Below are positions 45,299 through 54,813 of a DNA stretch of 64,000 bases, one piece after another. The number at the start of each line of letters is the position of its first letter. Within the stretch, counting starts at the first letter, position 1. The notes beneath the pieces are model-generated. The model was given only the letters and a program-made list of their open reading frames with translations. It did no database searches and was not told the origin of the DNA. Source of the stretch: Stenotrophomonas sp. 169 (lineage in GTDB: Bacteria; Pseudomonadota; Gammaproteobacteria; Xanthomonadales; Xanthomonadaceae); the NCBI RefSeq assembly GCF_014621775.1, contig NZ_CP061204.1, positions 4,033,501 to 4,097,500 of the forward strand, written 5' to 3'. The position numbers and the translations under genes were made by a program.

Positions 45299-46431
45299 CA
45301 GACGGCCACCCAGTGACGGCTGCCGTTACGCTGCTGTTCCTGCTTCAGCGCGGCTGACAGCAGATCCTCCACCTCATCCAGTGCACGCACCTGTTGGTCA
45401 GGGGCATACCAGAGGCCATGCGGCACGGATTTCAGAAAGCGCCGCAGCCCCTGCGCGAGGCGAACCTTCTCTTCGGTATCCAGCACGCCGGCCACCTGCA
45501 CGAAGACGGCATCGAACATCGGCTGCAGCCCGCCGCCGTTGCGGATCATGCCGAACAGGGCGATCAGCAGGTCGGGCTGGGTCACCCCTATCCGCGGCAT
45601 CATGGCGGCGTCCCAACAACAGGCCAGCAGCAGGTGATCAGCCGAACGCAGGGTGGTGATCTGCCGCACGCGTTGCAGCAGCTGGCCGAACTCCACCCGC
45701 GAGCAGGACGGATCCAGCGCATACATGTCGGCCGCCATGGCATGTTCGATGAAGTCCACCACGCGGCTGCGACGTTCAAACCCGTACAGCGCGATCCATT
45801 CCTCGTAGCTGTCCAGCGGCTCGCCGTATGCCAGGAACTCGCGGTAGGTCTGCCGAAGCTGCACAGGCGTGGCCGCCAAGGGTTTCGCATGCAGACGCGC
45901 CTTCAGCGCGACGTTCAGGCCGGCACGGACCGCACGCCCCTGTGCGTCCCGTCCTCCCAACAGCTCCTGCTCCAGCTCGGCCAGTACCTGCGCAAGATCT
46001 TCCAGCTCCTGGCTGGAGCGCAGCGTGCGCAGGGCCGCCACCGCATCGCTCGGATCGGCGAACAGCTTCATCAGCAGGGCGCGCAGTGCGGCCACGTCCA
46101 CCGAGGCGAGCTGGCGCACCTGCAGGCGCAACGCGGCCAGCTTCTCGGGGCCTTCCGGATCCAGCACATGGTCCAGCCATGCCTGCGCGTGCGCCGGTGC
46201 CTCTTCGGCATCACGGGTGCGGTTCCGTCGCATGCTGGACACCAGCCCGGCCAGATCATCGTTCATCGCCAGCGCCTGATGCAGCGCACTCGCCTGCCGC
46301 AGATCGCTGCGGCGTGCGGCCGTCGTCGATGAAGCAGGCTCCTCCTCGATCATCGGCGCTGCCACAGGCAACTGCCGAGCACGCGGCGGCAAGGCAGGGG
46401 CGCGCACGGCGCCCACGTCAATCTGTGCCAT
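45298..46431 (-). CDS. sctW: SctW, T3SS gatekeeper (InvE/MxiC-like)
   Basis: A 377-residue cytosolic gatekeeper that holds back effectors until the translocators are secreted. It is helical throughout, with the HrpJ/YopN-type N-terminal domain (about 60-190) and a TyeA-like C-terminal domain. The central motif QLRQTYREFLAYGEPLDSYE and the ELEDLAQVLAELEQELLGG helix fit InvE/MxiC. The start ATG at 46431 overlaps the sctC 3' end by 14 nt. Confidence 0.88.
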   Translation of the reverse strand: MAQIDVGAVRAPALPPRARQLPVAAPMIEEEPASSTTAARRSDLRQASALHQALAMNDDLAGLVSSMRRNRTRDAEEAPAHAQAWLDHVLDPEGPEKLAALRLQVRQLASVDVAALRALLMKLFADPSDAVAALRTLRSSQELEDLAQVLAELEQELLGGRDAQGRAVRAGLNVALKARLHAKPLAATPVQLRQTYREFLAYGEPLDSYEEWIALYGFERRSRVVDFIEHAMAADMYALDPSCSRVEFGQLLQRVRQITTLRSADHLLLACCWDAAMMPRIGVTQPDLLIALFGMIRNGGGLQPMFDAVFVQVAGVLDTEEKVRLAQGLRRFLKSVPHGLWYAPDQQVRALDEVEDLLSAALKQEQQRNGSRHWVAV

Positions 46432-48136
46432 GCAGAGCCTCCCGCACGCTGCCGCGGACACGCTCGAGATGCGCCGGCAGGGGCAGTGCAAGATCATCAA
46501 GGGTGTTGAATCCGGCGCCTGGCAGCAGATCATCCGGTGTCCGCACCCGAGGCTGGATCAGAAACACTCTGACCAACTCCTGATGGCGATCACTGCGGTG
46601 TCGGAACGCATTACCCAGGAACGGAATACGGCCCAGACCGGGTATCGCCGTACGATCCCGCGCCTGCTCGTGGCGTGTGTAGCCGCCCACCAGCAGGCTG
46701 AGGTGGTGCGGAACCCGGGCCACCGTATCGATCGTGGTGCGATTGATCACCGGCAGTCCTTCAACCTCCTTGCCACTGGAGGTGCCGTCTTCGATCTTCA
46801 GCTGCATTTCCACTTCGTCTTCCGCGGACACGCGTGGCAGCACGCTGATCAACGTGCCGTAGGTCACTGCTTCCAGCGAGGCGGCGCGCTCGGACTGCAG
46901 GCGCGCGTAGAAGGTGCTGTTGCTGTCGAAATGAGCGAGCACGTTCTCCTGGGTCAGCAGCACGGGGCGTGACACCACGCTGGCGTGCCCACGCTCGGAC
47001 AAGGCCGTCACCGACGCAAGGAAGCGTTCGCCATCGAGGGTGGACGTGGCGCCGTTGAAGCCCAGGCCCAGACGACCGCCCAGACCCACCTGGCCGCTCC
47101 ACTTCACGCCCAGCGCGTCCAGCTGTTTCTTCTGGACGTCGATGATCCACAGGGACAGCTCTACCTGCTTGCGCGGCAGATCCAGCTCGGCAACCAGCTG
47201 CTTCACCTTCTGGATGCCGGACAGCGTGCCGCGCACGATCAGACTGTTGGTTTCCGGGTAGGCGACCACGATGGTCGGCGGCGACGCGCCGCCGGCAGAC
47301 GCGCGCGTTGCGCTGCGCCGTGCGTCACCATCCACGGCCACGCCCTGTCGCGTGGCCACGGCGGCGTCGCTGCTCGGATCCTCGACCAGCGCGTCGGGCT
47401 CGGGTCGTCGCACGATGATGTTGCTGACACCGGAGTCGGTCAGCACGCTGGCCAGCACCTCGGCCATGCCGGGCAGCGTGGTATCCCAGCTGCGCATGCC
47501 GTACCGCCGTCCCTGCGCGAAGCTGTTGCGCAGCGTGATCACTTCCACATGTTCGGCGCGTGCATCGGCCCCCCGATACAGCTCGTCGAGGTAGCGTGCT
47601 GCATTGAGGACGATCTCCACATACACCGGCGAGCCGGATACGTAGAACGTCCCATCGCCCGCTGCACCACGCAGTGCATGCCGGGTGTCGGCGAGACGGG
47701 TACGACGCAGGAAATCGTCCAGCACCGCCAGCGATGCATGTTGCATGTGCCCCACGGCATTGCGGGTTTCGCTGGCGTCGTGCACGTAGAGGGTCTGGCC
47801 GTCGCTGTACCAGATCAGCCCGACGTCGCGTGCGATCTGGTCGAGCAGTGCACGCGGCTCGGTCAGGTTGAAGCTGCCCTGGATACGCTTCTTCTGCGCT
47901 CTGGAACTGACGATCACCGGCACCTTCATCTGCGCGGCCACCGACTGCAGCAGCAGGCTGACGCCGTCGCCACGCGACACGAAGGTCGTGTCCGCGGAGA
48001 GCTCGCCACGGTGGCGGATGGGTGTGTTTTCCAATGGAATGTCCGCGTTTGTCTGCGCATGGGCAGACAGCGGCGTCAGCAGCGTGCTGGTCGCCAACAG
48101 GGCGAACAGGGAGAGGGTGCGGCACGAAAAGTTCAC
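46418..48136 (-). CDS. sctC: SctC, T3SS outer-membrane secretin (InvG-like)
   Basis: A 572-residue secretin. It begins with a signal peptide (TLSLFALLATSTLLTPLSAHA), then the N0 and N1 ring domains (about 45-330; VPVIVSSRAQKKRIQGSFNL, NSFAQGRRYGMRSWDTTLPG) and the C-terminal secretin barrel (about 330-540; VELSLWIIDVQKKQLDALGV, PVLLTQENVLAHFDSNSTFY, VGGYTRHEQARD). No ATG precedes the signal peptide; a GTG at 48136 overlaps the invF stop as GTGA, so I place the start there. No InvH-like pilotin gene is visible nearby. Confidence 0.93.
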   Translation of the reverse strand: MNFSCRTLSLFALLATSTLLTPLSAHAQTNADIPLENTPIRHRGELSADTTFVSRGDGVSLLLQSVAAQMKVPVIVSSRAQKKRIQGSFNLTEPRALLDQIARDVGLIWYSDGQTLYVHDASETRNAVGHMQHASLAVLDDFLRRTRLADTRHALRGAAGDGTFYVSGSPVYVEIVLNAARYLDELYRGADARAEHVEVITLRNSFAQGRRYGMRSWDTTLPGMAEVLASVLTDSGVSNIIVRRPEPDALVEDPSSDAAVATRQGVAVDGDARRSATRASAGGASPPTIVVAYPETNSLIVRGTLSGIQKVKQLVAELDLPRKQVELSLWIIDVQKKQLDALGVKWSGQVGLGGRLGLGFNGATSTLDGERFLASVTALSERGHASVVSRPVLLTQENVLAHFDSNSTFYARLQSERAASLEAVTYGTLISVLPRVSAEDEVEMQLKIEDGTSSGKEVEGLPVINRTTIDTVARVPHHLSLLVGGYTRHEQARDRTAIPGLGRIPFLGNAFRHRSDRHQELVRVFLIQPRVRTPDDLLPGAGFNTLDDLALPLPAHLERVRGSVREALHGTD

Positions 48137-48891
48137 AGGGAATGGACTGACTGGTAGATGGAGCGCGGTGACCTGCCGAGCAGGGATTTGATCTCGCTGC
48201 AGAAGTGCGAAGGCGAGGAAAAGCCGAAGTCGGAAGAGAGCCGGGTGAAGGTCTGCCCGGTATCGGCATAGCGATACAGCACACGTCCCGCGCGCAGCAG
48301 TCGCAGCTGTTCTTTCAGTGAGCGGTCGAACGCCTTTCGGCCGATGCGGCGGAACTGCGCCACCGACAATCCATAACGGTCTGCCAGTTGCTGTACGCCA
48401 AGATCCGGGTGCTCCAGCACGAAGCGCACCAGCTGGTACGGTTCGCATACGGCCCATGCCGAAGCGACCTGGGCGACGTTCTGGTCGCCGCTCAGCAGGT
48501 GCTCCATAAGCCAGTCGCGGGCGACGTCCGCATTGCGCAGGTCACGCGCGGTCGACAGCAGGACCGGCTGGCGCCGGTCCTGCGGCAGCGGACGCTGCAC
48601 GTCCATGCCGTGGTCATGGAACGCCAGCAGGCGGCTGAGTCCACTGCAGACGGGATGCGGTTCGCACCCCATACCCCACAAGGTCAGGGGCCGATTACCC
48701 GCACACACCAGCAGCGTGTTGCCGGCGGGCAGCAGATGATGCTGGCGGGCGGCCGCGGAATGGGTTCCGATACGGAGGTGGGCCGGCTCGTGGCCGGCGA
48801 TGACCAGCACGGACTCGTTGCGCGGCAGCAGCTGCGTGAAGGCCGATGAAGGACTGCGTGGTGCTTGGGGAGGGGAGGCAGTGAGCGGCAT
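48133..48891 (-). CDS. invF: InvF/MxiE-like AraC-family activator
   Basis: A 252-residue regulator with an AraC-type double helix-turn-helix in the C-terminal 100 residues (LGVQQLADRYGLSVAQFRRI, FTRLSSDFGFSSPSHFCSEI, LLGRSPRSIYQ). The N-terminal half is a divergent cupin-like region. InvF with SicA activates sicA, sip and effector genes in Salmonella. Its place as first gene of the run, overlapping the secretin gene, matches SPI-1. I see no HilA- or HilD-like gene in the window, so what controls invF itself is open. Confidence 0.85.
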   Translation of the reverse strand: MPLTASPPQAPRSPSSAFTQLLPRNESVLVIAGHEPAHLRIGTHSAAARQHHLLPAGNTLLVCAGNRPLTLWGMGCEPHPVCSGLSRLLAFHDHGMDVQRPLPQDRRQPVLLSTARDLRNADVARDWLMEHLLSGDQNVAQVASAWAVCEPYQLVRFVLEHPDLGVQQLADRYGLSVAQFRRIGRKAFDRSLKEQLRLLRAGRVLYRYADTGQTFTRLSSDFGFSSPSHFCSEIKSLLGRSPRSIYQSVHSL

Positions 48892-48964
48892 GACGCTGAT
48901 GGTGTTGCGTCAGCGCGTGTCGGGCTATGAGCCGAATTGCGATTTTTCTTACAGATTGCAGCAA

Positions 48965-48991
48965 GGCGTGACAGGCCTCTCCTGTCACGCC
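48965..48991. promoter_or_regulatory. Perfect 11-bp inverted repeat upstream of invF
   Basis: GGCGTGACAGG - 5 nt - CCTGTCACGCC forms a perfect 11-bp palindrome halfway between the glyS stop and the invF start. On the minus strand it is followed by TTGCTGC and an AT-rich stretch (TCTGTAAGAAAAATCGC), not by a clean T-run. It may be the terminator of glyS, an operator of the T3SS master regulator, or both. Confidence 0.5.
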
Positions 48992-49030
48992 CCCTGATAC
49001 TGCACTGCGCCCCGCTGTGGTGGCGCGTGT

Positions 49031-51100
49031 TTACAGCTGTGCGAGCGATGCCACCGCATCGAACCGGTCCGCAAGCCGCTTCAGCAGGGCCAGGCGGTTG
49101 CCCCGCACCGCCAGATCATCGGCATTGACCATCACCTGGTCGAAGAAGGCATCCACCTGCGGCCGCAGGCGTGCCAAGCGCTCCAGCACGCGGATGTAGT
49201 CCTTCTGCTGCAGGCTCGCACCGGTATCGTCGATGGCGGCGGCGACGGCTTCGGCCAGCGCGCGTTCGGCATCTTCCTGCAACAGCGCGGGATCGATCTG
49301 GCCGGGAATGTCGATGTCGGCCTTGCGCAGGATGTTGCCGATGCGCTTGTTGGCTGCAGCGAGCGCCGGGGCTTCCGGCAGCGACGCAAACGTGCCGATC
49401 GCGTCAATGCGACGATCAAAGTCGTACAGCGATGCCGGTTTCAGCTCGGCCACGGCGTTGAAATGCGCGGCGGGCACGCCCTTGTCCGCGTAGTAGCCGC
49501 GCAGGCGCTCAAGGATGAAGTCGTACAGTTCACCGATATCGGCCTGCACGTTGCGCGGGGCCAGGGCGGCGTTGGCCTGCGTCAGCAGCGCGCGCAGGTC
49601 CAGCTCGAACCCGCTTTCGATGATGGTACGGGCCATGCCGAGCGCGTTGCGGCGCAGGGCGAAGGGGTCCTTGTTGCCGGTCGGCTTCAGGCCCGCGGCA
49701 AAGCCACCGGCCAGGGTATCCAGCCGCTCCGCGATGGCCAGTACCTTGCCCAGTGCGGACAACGCGATGTCGTCGCCACCGAACCGCGGCTGGTAGGCCT
49801 CGTCGATGGCCAACGCGACGTCGGGCGACTCGCCGCCCGTCACCGCATAATGCCGGCCTGCGATGCCCTGCAGCTCCGGGAACTCATTGACCATGCGCGA
49901 CTGCAGATCGTTCTTGGCCAGCTGCGCCGCACGCTTTGCCAGGATCGGTTCGGCACCGACCTGCGGCGCGATGGCTTCGGCGAGCGCGACGACGCGTGCG
50001 ACCTTGTCCGCCACACTGCCAAGCTTGGCCTGGTAGGTCACGGTCTTCAGGCCGTCACCCATGGATTCCAGCCCCTGCTTCAGGTCTTCGTCGAAGAAGA
50101 ACTTGGCATCGGCGAAACGCGGACGGATCACCCGCTCATAGCCCTTGGCGACTTCGGCCACGTCCTTGGACTCGATGTTGGCGATGCCGATGAACTTCTC
50201 GGTCAGCTTGCCGCCATCGTCCAGCACGGGGAAGAACTTCTGGTTGATCTCCATCGTCTCGATCAGCGCTTCCTGCGGTACCGCCAGGAACGCGCGCTCG
50301 AAGCTGCACAGCACGGCCGACGGCCACTCCACCAGGTTGACCACCTGGCCGAGGTTGTCATCGGTGATGCGGGCGCTGCCACCCGCTTCGGCGGCTGCCG
50401 CCTGCACCTGGGCGACGATGCGCTCACGACGCTCCTGCGGGTCCACGAGCACGAAGGCCGAACGCAGCGATTCCACGTAATCCTGCGGCTGCGTCAGCCA
50501 CACGGTCTTGTCGTGGTGGAAACGGTGGCCGCGGCTCATGCGGTCTGCCTTCAGGCCGAACAGCTCGGCGTCGACGATGTCCGCACCGTGCAACAGCACC
50601 AGCCAGTGCACCGGGCGGGCGAAGCCCCATGCATGGTCGCCCCAGCGCATCGGCTTGGGGATGGGCATGGCCGCTATGGCCTCGCGCAGCACCTCCGGCA
50701 GCAGCTCGGCGGTACGCGCGCCCGGCTTCACCGCGCGGTGGACGAAGCGCTCACCCTTGGCGTCGCTGGTCTTTTCCAGCGCGGTCCAATCGATGCCCGC
50801 CTTGGCGGCAAATCCCTGCAGGGCCTTGGTCGGCTGGCCGTGTGCGTCCAGTGCGATGTTCAGGTACGGGCCCAGCACCTCGCTGCGCTGTTCGGGCTGC
50901 TCGGTGCCCACGCCCGGCAACAGCACGGCCAGCCGGCGCGGGGTCGACAGGGGGCGTGCATCGCCGAGGTCGAGCTCGACGCCGCGCTTGCGCAGGCCGT
51001 CGACGATGCCGTCGAAGAAGGCCTGCGCCAGGCCCGGCAGGGCCTTGACCGGCAGTTCTTCAGTGCCCAGTTCGATCAGCAGGGGAGACAGATGGCTCAT
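49031..51100 (-). CDS. glyS: Glycyl-tRNA synthetase beta subunit
   Basis: A 689-residue beta chain of the tetrameric (alpha2beta2) glycyl-tRNA synthetase. The N-terminus [20 protein letters not shown] is the family signature; the middle carries the HD-like domain ([17 protein letters not shown]) and the C-terminus the anticodon-binding DALR-like part ([20 protein letters not shown]). It forms an operon with glyQ 69 nt upstream and is the right-hand chromosomal border of the T3SS island. Confidence 0.97.
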   Translation of the reverse strand: MSHLSPLLIELGTEELPVKALPGLAQAFFDGIVDGLRKRGVELDLGDARPLSTPRRLAVLLPGVGTEQPEQRSEVLGPYLNIALDAHGQPTKALQGFAAKAGIDWTALEKTSDAKGERFVHRAVKPGARTAELLPEVLREAIAAMPIPKPMRWGDHAWGFARPVHWLVLLHGADIVDAELFGLKADRMSRGHRFHHDKTVWLTQPQDYVESLRSAFVLVDPQERRERIVAQVQAAAAEAGGSARITDDNLGQVVNLVEWPSAVLCSFERAFLAVPQEALIETMEINQKFFPVLDDGGKLTEKFIGIANIESKDVAEVAKGYERVIRPRFADAKFFFDEDLKQGLESMGDGLKTVTYQAKLGSVADKVARVVALAEAIAPQVGAEPILAKRAAQLAKNDLQSRMVNEFPELQGIAGRHYAVTGGESPDVALAIDEAYQPRFGGDDIALSALGKVLAIAERLDTLAGGFAAGLKPTGNKDPFALRRNALGMARTIIESGFELDLRALLTQANAALAPRNVQADIGELYDFILERLRGYYADKGVPAAHFNAVAELKPASLYDFDRRIDAIGTFASLPEAPALAAANKRIGNILRKADIDIPGQIDPALLQEDAERALAEAVAAAIDDTGASLQQKDYIRVLERLARLRPQVDAFFDQVMVNADDLAVRGNRLALLKRLADRFDAVASLAQL

Positions 51101-51169
51101 CGGTTCAATCCAGTTGGGGGCGCAGCGCGCGACGCGGCCAGCGCCCGTGTGTTCGGGAAGATACGGGGC

Positions 51170-52084
51170 TCAGGCCTGCGCTTTCGCGCCGGGGAAGCCC
51201 AGCTTTTCGCGCTGCTCGTAATAGGCCTGGGCCACGCCCTGGGCCAGCGCGCGCACCCGCAGGATGTAGCGCTGGCGCTCGGTCACGCTGATCGCTCGGC
51301 GTGCATCGAGCAGGTTGAAGGCGTGGCTGGCCTTGGTCACCTGTTCATAGGCAGGCAGCGGCAGGCCCAGTTCGACCAGCTTCTTCGCCTCGCGCTCGCA
51401 GGCATCGAAGCGGTGGAACATTTCTTCCACGTCGGCGTGTTCGAAGTTGTACGTGCTCTGTTCCACTTCGTTCTGGTGGTAGACATCGCCGTAGGTCACC
51501 GGCGTGCCATCCGGACCGTAGGTCCACACCAGGTCGTAGACGTTGTCGCAGTTCTGCAGGTACATGCACAAGCGCTCGAGACCGTAGGTGATCTCGCCCA
51601 GCACCGGCCGGCACTCCAGCCCACCGGCCTGCTGGAAGTAGGTGAACTGGGTCACCTCCATGCCGTTGAGCCACACTTCCCAGCCCAGGCCCCAGGCGCC
51701 GAGGGTCGGCGATTCCCAGTTGTCCTCGACGAAGCGCAGGTCATGCACCAGCGGGTCGATGCCCAGCGCCTTCAACGAATCCAGATACAGCTGCTGGATG
51801 TTGTCGGGCGCCGGCTTCATCGCCACCTGGTACTGGTAATAGCGCTGCAGACGATTGGGGTTCTCGCCGTAACGGCCGTCGGTGGGACGGCGCGAGGGCT
51901 GCACGTACGCGGCATTCCAGGTTTCCGGACCGATCGCACGCAGGAAGGTCGCCGGATGGAACGTACCGGCGCCCACTTCCAGGTCGAGCGGCTGGATCAG
52001 CACGCAGCCCTGCTGCGCCCAGAACTGGTTGAGGGTCTGGATCAGACCCTGGAAGGTGATCGGAACGGTCGTGGTCGCGGACAT
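51170..52084 (-). CDS. glyQ: Glycyl-tRNA synthetase alpha subunit
   Basis: A 304-residue catalytic alpha chain. It begins [20 protein letters not shown] and shows the family blocks [38 protein letters not shown] and [13 protein letters not shown]. The ATG at 52084 is used, since the open frame upstream runs into the divergent ATPase gene. A TATACT-like -10 element on the minus strand at 52119-52124 could belong to its promoter. Confidence 0.97.
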   Translation of the reverse strand: MSATTTVPITFQGLIQTLNQFWAQQGCVLIQPLDLEVGAGTFHPATFLRAIGPETWNAAYVQPSRRPTDGRYGENPNRLQRYYQYQVAMKPAPDNIQQLYLDSLKALGIDPLVHDLRFVEDNWESPTLGAWGLGWEVWLNGMEVTQFTYFQQAGGLECRPVLGEITYGLERLCMYLQNCDNVYDLVWTYGPDGTPVTYGDVYHQNEVEQSTYNFEHADVEEMFHRFDACEREAKKLVELGLPLPAYEQVTKASHAFNLLDARRAISVTERQRYILRVRALAQGVAQAYYEQREKLGFPGAKAQA

Positions 52085-52214
52085 GCGGACGATTCTTGGC
52101 CTGCGAAAGGGGTGCGCTAGTATAACGAGCGACCACCGCCGGGCGCTGGACGCCGTCAGGCCCCCGGCGGCGGCGGTTTTCAACGCAACAGGCGGTCCAC
52201 AAGGAACCTGGTCG

Positions 52215-54044
52215 ATGGAGCAGCACCCGAACATGTCCTCCCCCGGCAGTGCCTTGCCATTGCCACAGGGCCGTCTGGTGTTCGAACAGGTGGCCGCGGC
52301 ACTGGTCGCCGATGGCCTGATCGCGCCACAGGACCTGGATCGTGTCCGCTTCTCCGCGCAGGGTGCCAAGAACGCCAGCGACGTGCATCCGCTGGTGCTG
52401 CTGGCCAACCTGAAGCTGTCGGCCACGGGCGGCGGCGAGCTGGGACTGGAGCGGCTCACCGATTGGCTGGCCAAGCGCACCGGTACCCGCTACCTGCGCA
52501 TCGACCCGACGCGGGTGGACGTGGCCAGCGTGACCTCGCTGGTATCGCATGCCTATGCACGCCGGCACCGCTTCCTGCCGCTGGCGGTGGACAGCGAGCG
52601 GGTACTGGTGGGCACCAGCGAGCCGCTGGCACAGGAATGGCGCCGCGACCTGCAGCATCTCAGCCGTCGCACCATCGAACTGGCCGTAGTCAATCCGCTG
52701 GACCTGCATCGCTACACGATGGAGTTCTATGGCGTCACCCGCTCGGTGCGGGGGGCGCGTGGCGACGTCCGTTCGGAAACCAGCAGCACCCTGCCCAGCT
52801 TCGAGCAGTTGGTGGAACTGGGGCGTGCCGGCGACGTCAATGCCGACGACCAGCACATCGTGCACATCGTCGACTGGTTGCTGCAGTACGCCTACGAACA
52901 GCGCGCATCGGACATCCACCTGGAGCCACGCCGGGACATGGGGCGCATGCGCTTCCGGATCGACGGCGTGCTGCACAAAGTGTTCGAGGTTCCGCCCGCG
53001 GTGATGACCGCTGTGGTCAGCCGGATCAAGGTGCTGGGCCGGATGGACCTGGGCGAGCGCAGGCGGCCGCAGGATGGCCGCATCAAGACCCGCTCCCCCG
53101 GCGGGCGTGAGGTGGAAATGCGTATTTCCACCATGCCCACGGCGTTCGGCGAAAAGTGCGTGATGCGCATCTTCGACCCGGATGCGGCGTTCAAGAGCAT
53201 CGACCAGCTGGGCTTCAGTCCGCAGGAAGCCGCCGGCTGGAACACGCTCGTCGAGCAGCCACACGGCATCGTGCTGGTGACCGGCCCCACCGGCTCCGGC
53301 AAGACGACCACGCTGTATTCCACGCTGAAGCGCCTGGCTACGCCGGACGTCAACGTGTGCACCGTGGAAGATCCGATCGAGATGATCGCCCCCGAGTTCA
53401 ACCAGATGCAGGTGCAGACCAACATCGACCTGGATTTCGCCAGCGGCGTGCGCACCCTGCTGCGGCAGGATCCGGACATCATCATGATCGGCGAAATCCG
53501 CGATCTGGAAACCGCGCAGATGGCGGTGCAGGCCTCGCTCACCGGCCACCTGGTGCTGTCCACGCTGCATACCAACGACGCGCCCTCGGCGATCACCCGC
53601 CTGCTCGATCTGGGGGTGCCGCATTACCTGCTGGCCTCCACCCTCAACGGCATCCTCGCCCAACGCCTGGTGCGGACGCTGTGCCCCCACTGCAAGGTGC
53701 CGCAGGTGCTCGAAGCCGCCGATTGGGCGGTGCTGGCTGATGGCCAGATGGCATATCCAGATGCCGCAACGCCGTACCGTCCGGTCGGTTGCCTGGAGTG
53801 CCGACGCACCGGTTTCCTCGGCCGGATCGGGCTGTATGAGTTGCTGCCATTGGGTTCGCGGCTGCGTGGACGGATCCGCGCCGACATGGATCTGGCCGCT
53901 TTTTCGCGTGAAGCGCGCGGTGCCGGACTACGCACCCTGCGTCAGGCAGGCCTTGAAAAGGTGGCCCTGGGGCTGACTACAATCGAGGAAGTCCTGTCTG
54001 TCGTCCCTGCCGCCGATGAATCCACTGCCCTTCCTGATCATTGA
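52215..54044 (+). CDS. GspE/PilB-type secretion ATPase
   Basis: A 609-residue hexameric ATPase of the type II secretion/type IV pilus class. Residues 20-190 form the N-terminal MshEN-like domain; Walker A is GPTGSGKTT at 357-365; the Asp box (TVEDPIE), Walker B ([14 protein letters not shown]) and His box ([13 protein letters not shown]) follow; and a four-cysteine zinc motif (CPHC near residue 493 and CLEC further on) sits before the C-terminus. No gsp or pil neighbours are present, so whether it serves secretion or pili is open. Start ATG 52215 with AAGGA upstream; an ATG at 52233 is possible. Confidence 0.85.
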   Translation: MEQHPNMSSPGSALPLPQGRLVFEQVAAALVADGLIAPQDLDRVRFSAQGAKNASDVHPLVLLANLKLSATGGGELGLERLTDWLAKRTGTRYLRIDPTRVDVASVTSLVSHAYARRHRFLPLAVDSERVLVGTSEPLAQEWRRDLQHLSRRTIELAVVNPLDLHRYTMEFYGVTRSVRGARGDVRSETSSTLPSFEQLVELGRAGDVNADDQHIVHIVDWLLQYAYEQRASDIHLEPRRDMGRMRFRIDGVLHKVFEVPPAVMTAVVSRIKVLGRMDLGERRRPQDGRIKTRSPGGREVEMRISTMPTAFGEKCVMRIFDPDAAFKSIDQLGFSPQEAAGWNTLVEQPHGIVLVTGPTGSGKTTTLYSTLKRLATPDVNVCTVEDPIEMIAPEFNQMQVQTNIDLDFASGVRTLLRQDPDIIMIGEIRDLETAQMAVQASLTGHLVLSTLHTNDAPSAITRLLDLGVPHYLLASTLNGILAQRLVRTLCPHCKVPQVLEAADWAVLADGQMAYPDAATPYRPVGCLECRRTGFLGRIGLYELLPLGSRLRGRIRADMDLAAFSREARGAGLRTLRQAGLEKVALGLTTIEEVLSVVPAADESTALPDH

Positions 54045-54762
54045 GACCGGCCGCCCCCTGGCGGCGCTGCGTCGCTATGGGCGCTTTCCGCACTGGATCC
54101 GCGTCGCCGCCGGTCTGGAACAACACGAGACGCGGGTAGTCGACGCCGAGCACGGTGATGCGCTGCCGGATGTGCGCGACTACGCCGGTGTGCTGGTGAC
54201 CGGGTCGGCCGCCTACGTCACCGACCGCGCCGAATGGAGCGAGCGCAGTGCGACGTGGCTGCGGCATGCCGTCCACGGCGGGACCCCGGTGTTCGGCATC
54301 TGCTACGGGCACCAGTTGCTGGCGCATGCGCTCGGGGGCGAAGTGGACTACAACCCGGCCGGGCGCGAATCCGGCACCATCGAACTGTCCCTGGATCCGG
54401 CGGCCGGCGACGATCCGCTGTTTTCCGGGCTGCCTGCGTGCTTCCCGGCGCACGCCACGCACATGCAGACGGTGCTGCGCGCCCCCGATGGGGCCGCCGT
54501 GCTGGCCCGCTCCAAGCTGGATGCCTGCCATGCCTTCCGCTGGGGCGACAGCGCGTGGGGCGTGCAGTTCCATCCCGAGTTCGCCACCCACCACATGCGC
54601 GGCTACGTCCGCGCCCGCGCGCAATGCATCACCCAGCACGGTGGCTGCGCACGCAGCATCGAGCGCGCGGTCAGTGCCGCACCGCTGGCGCGTCAGCTGT
54701 TGCGCCGTTTCGTGCGCCAGGCCCGCCACGCTTCAGGTCACGCCGTCATAAAACAGGGATAA
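54016..54762 (+). CDS. Class I glutamine amidotransferase (GMP synthase-like)
   Basis: A 248-residue single-domain class I glutamine amidotransferase. The triad is C96 in FGICYGHQL, H186 and E188 in VQFHPEF. No ammonia-accepting domain is attached, so the physiological acceptor is unknown; such stand-alone GATases include gamma-glutamyl-polyamine hydrolases and GMP-synthase paralogues. Its start lies inside the end of the ATPase gene, overlapping by 29 nt in another frame. Confidence 0.88.
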   Translation: MNPLPFLIIETGRPLAALRRYGRFPHWIRVAAGLEQHETRVVDAEHGDALPDVRDYAGVLVTGSAAYVTDRAEWSERSATWLRHAVHGGTPVFGICYGHQLLAHALGGEVDYNPAGRESGTIELSLDPAAGDDPLFSGLPACFPAHATHMQTVLRAPDGAAVLARSKLDACHAFRWGDSAWGVQFHPEFATHHMRGYVRARAQCITQHGGCARSIERAVSAAPLARQLLRRFVRQARHASGHAVIKQG

Positions 54763-54813
54763 TCGGCTGACGCAGGGCGATGCCCTGCACCTCCCCCTGT
54801 ATTTCGGATTCGT

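Noticed and set aside
24584-48891. Hrp2-type T3SS as known from Xanthomonas
   Set aside because: PrgH-like SctD, PrgI-like SctF, SipB/C/D translocators, SicA, IacP and the spa gene order all point to the SPI-1 family.
49463-52120. Plus-strand open frame of 885 codons opposite glyQ and glyS
   Set aside because: glyS and glyQ are unmistakable; the opposite frame has no protein-like pattern.
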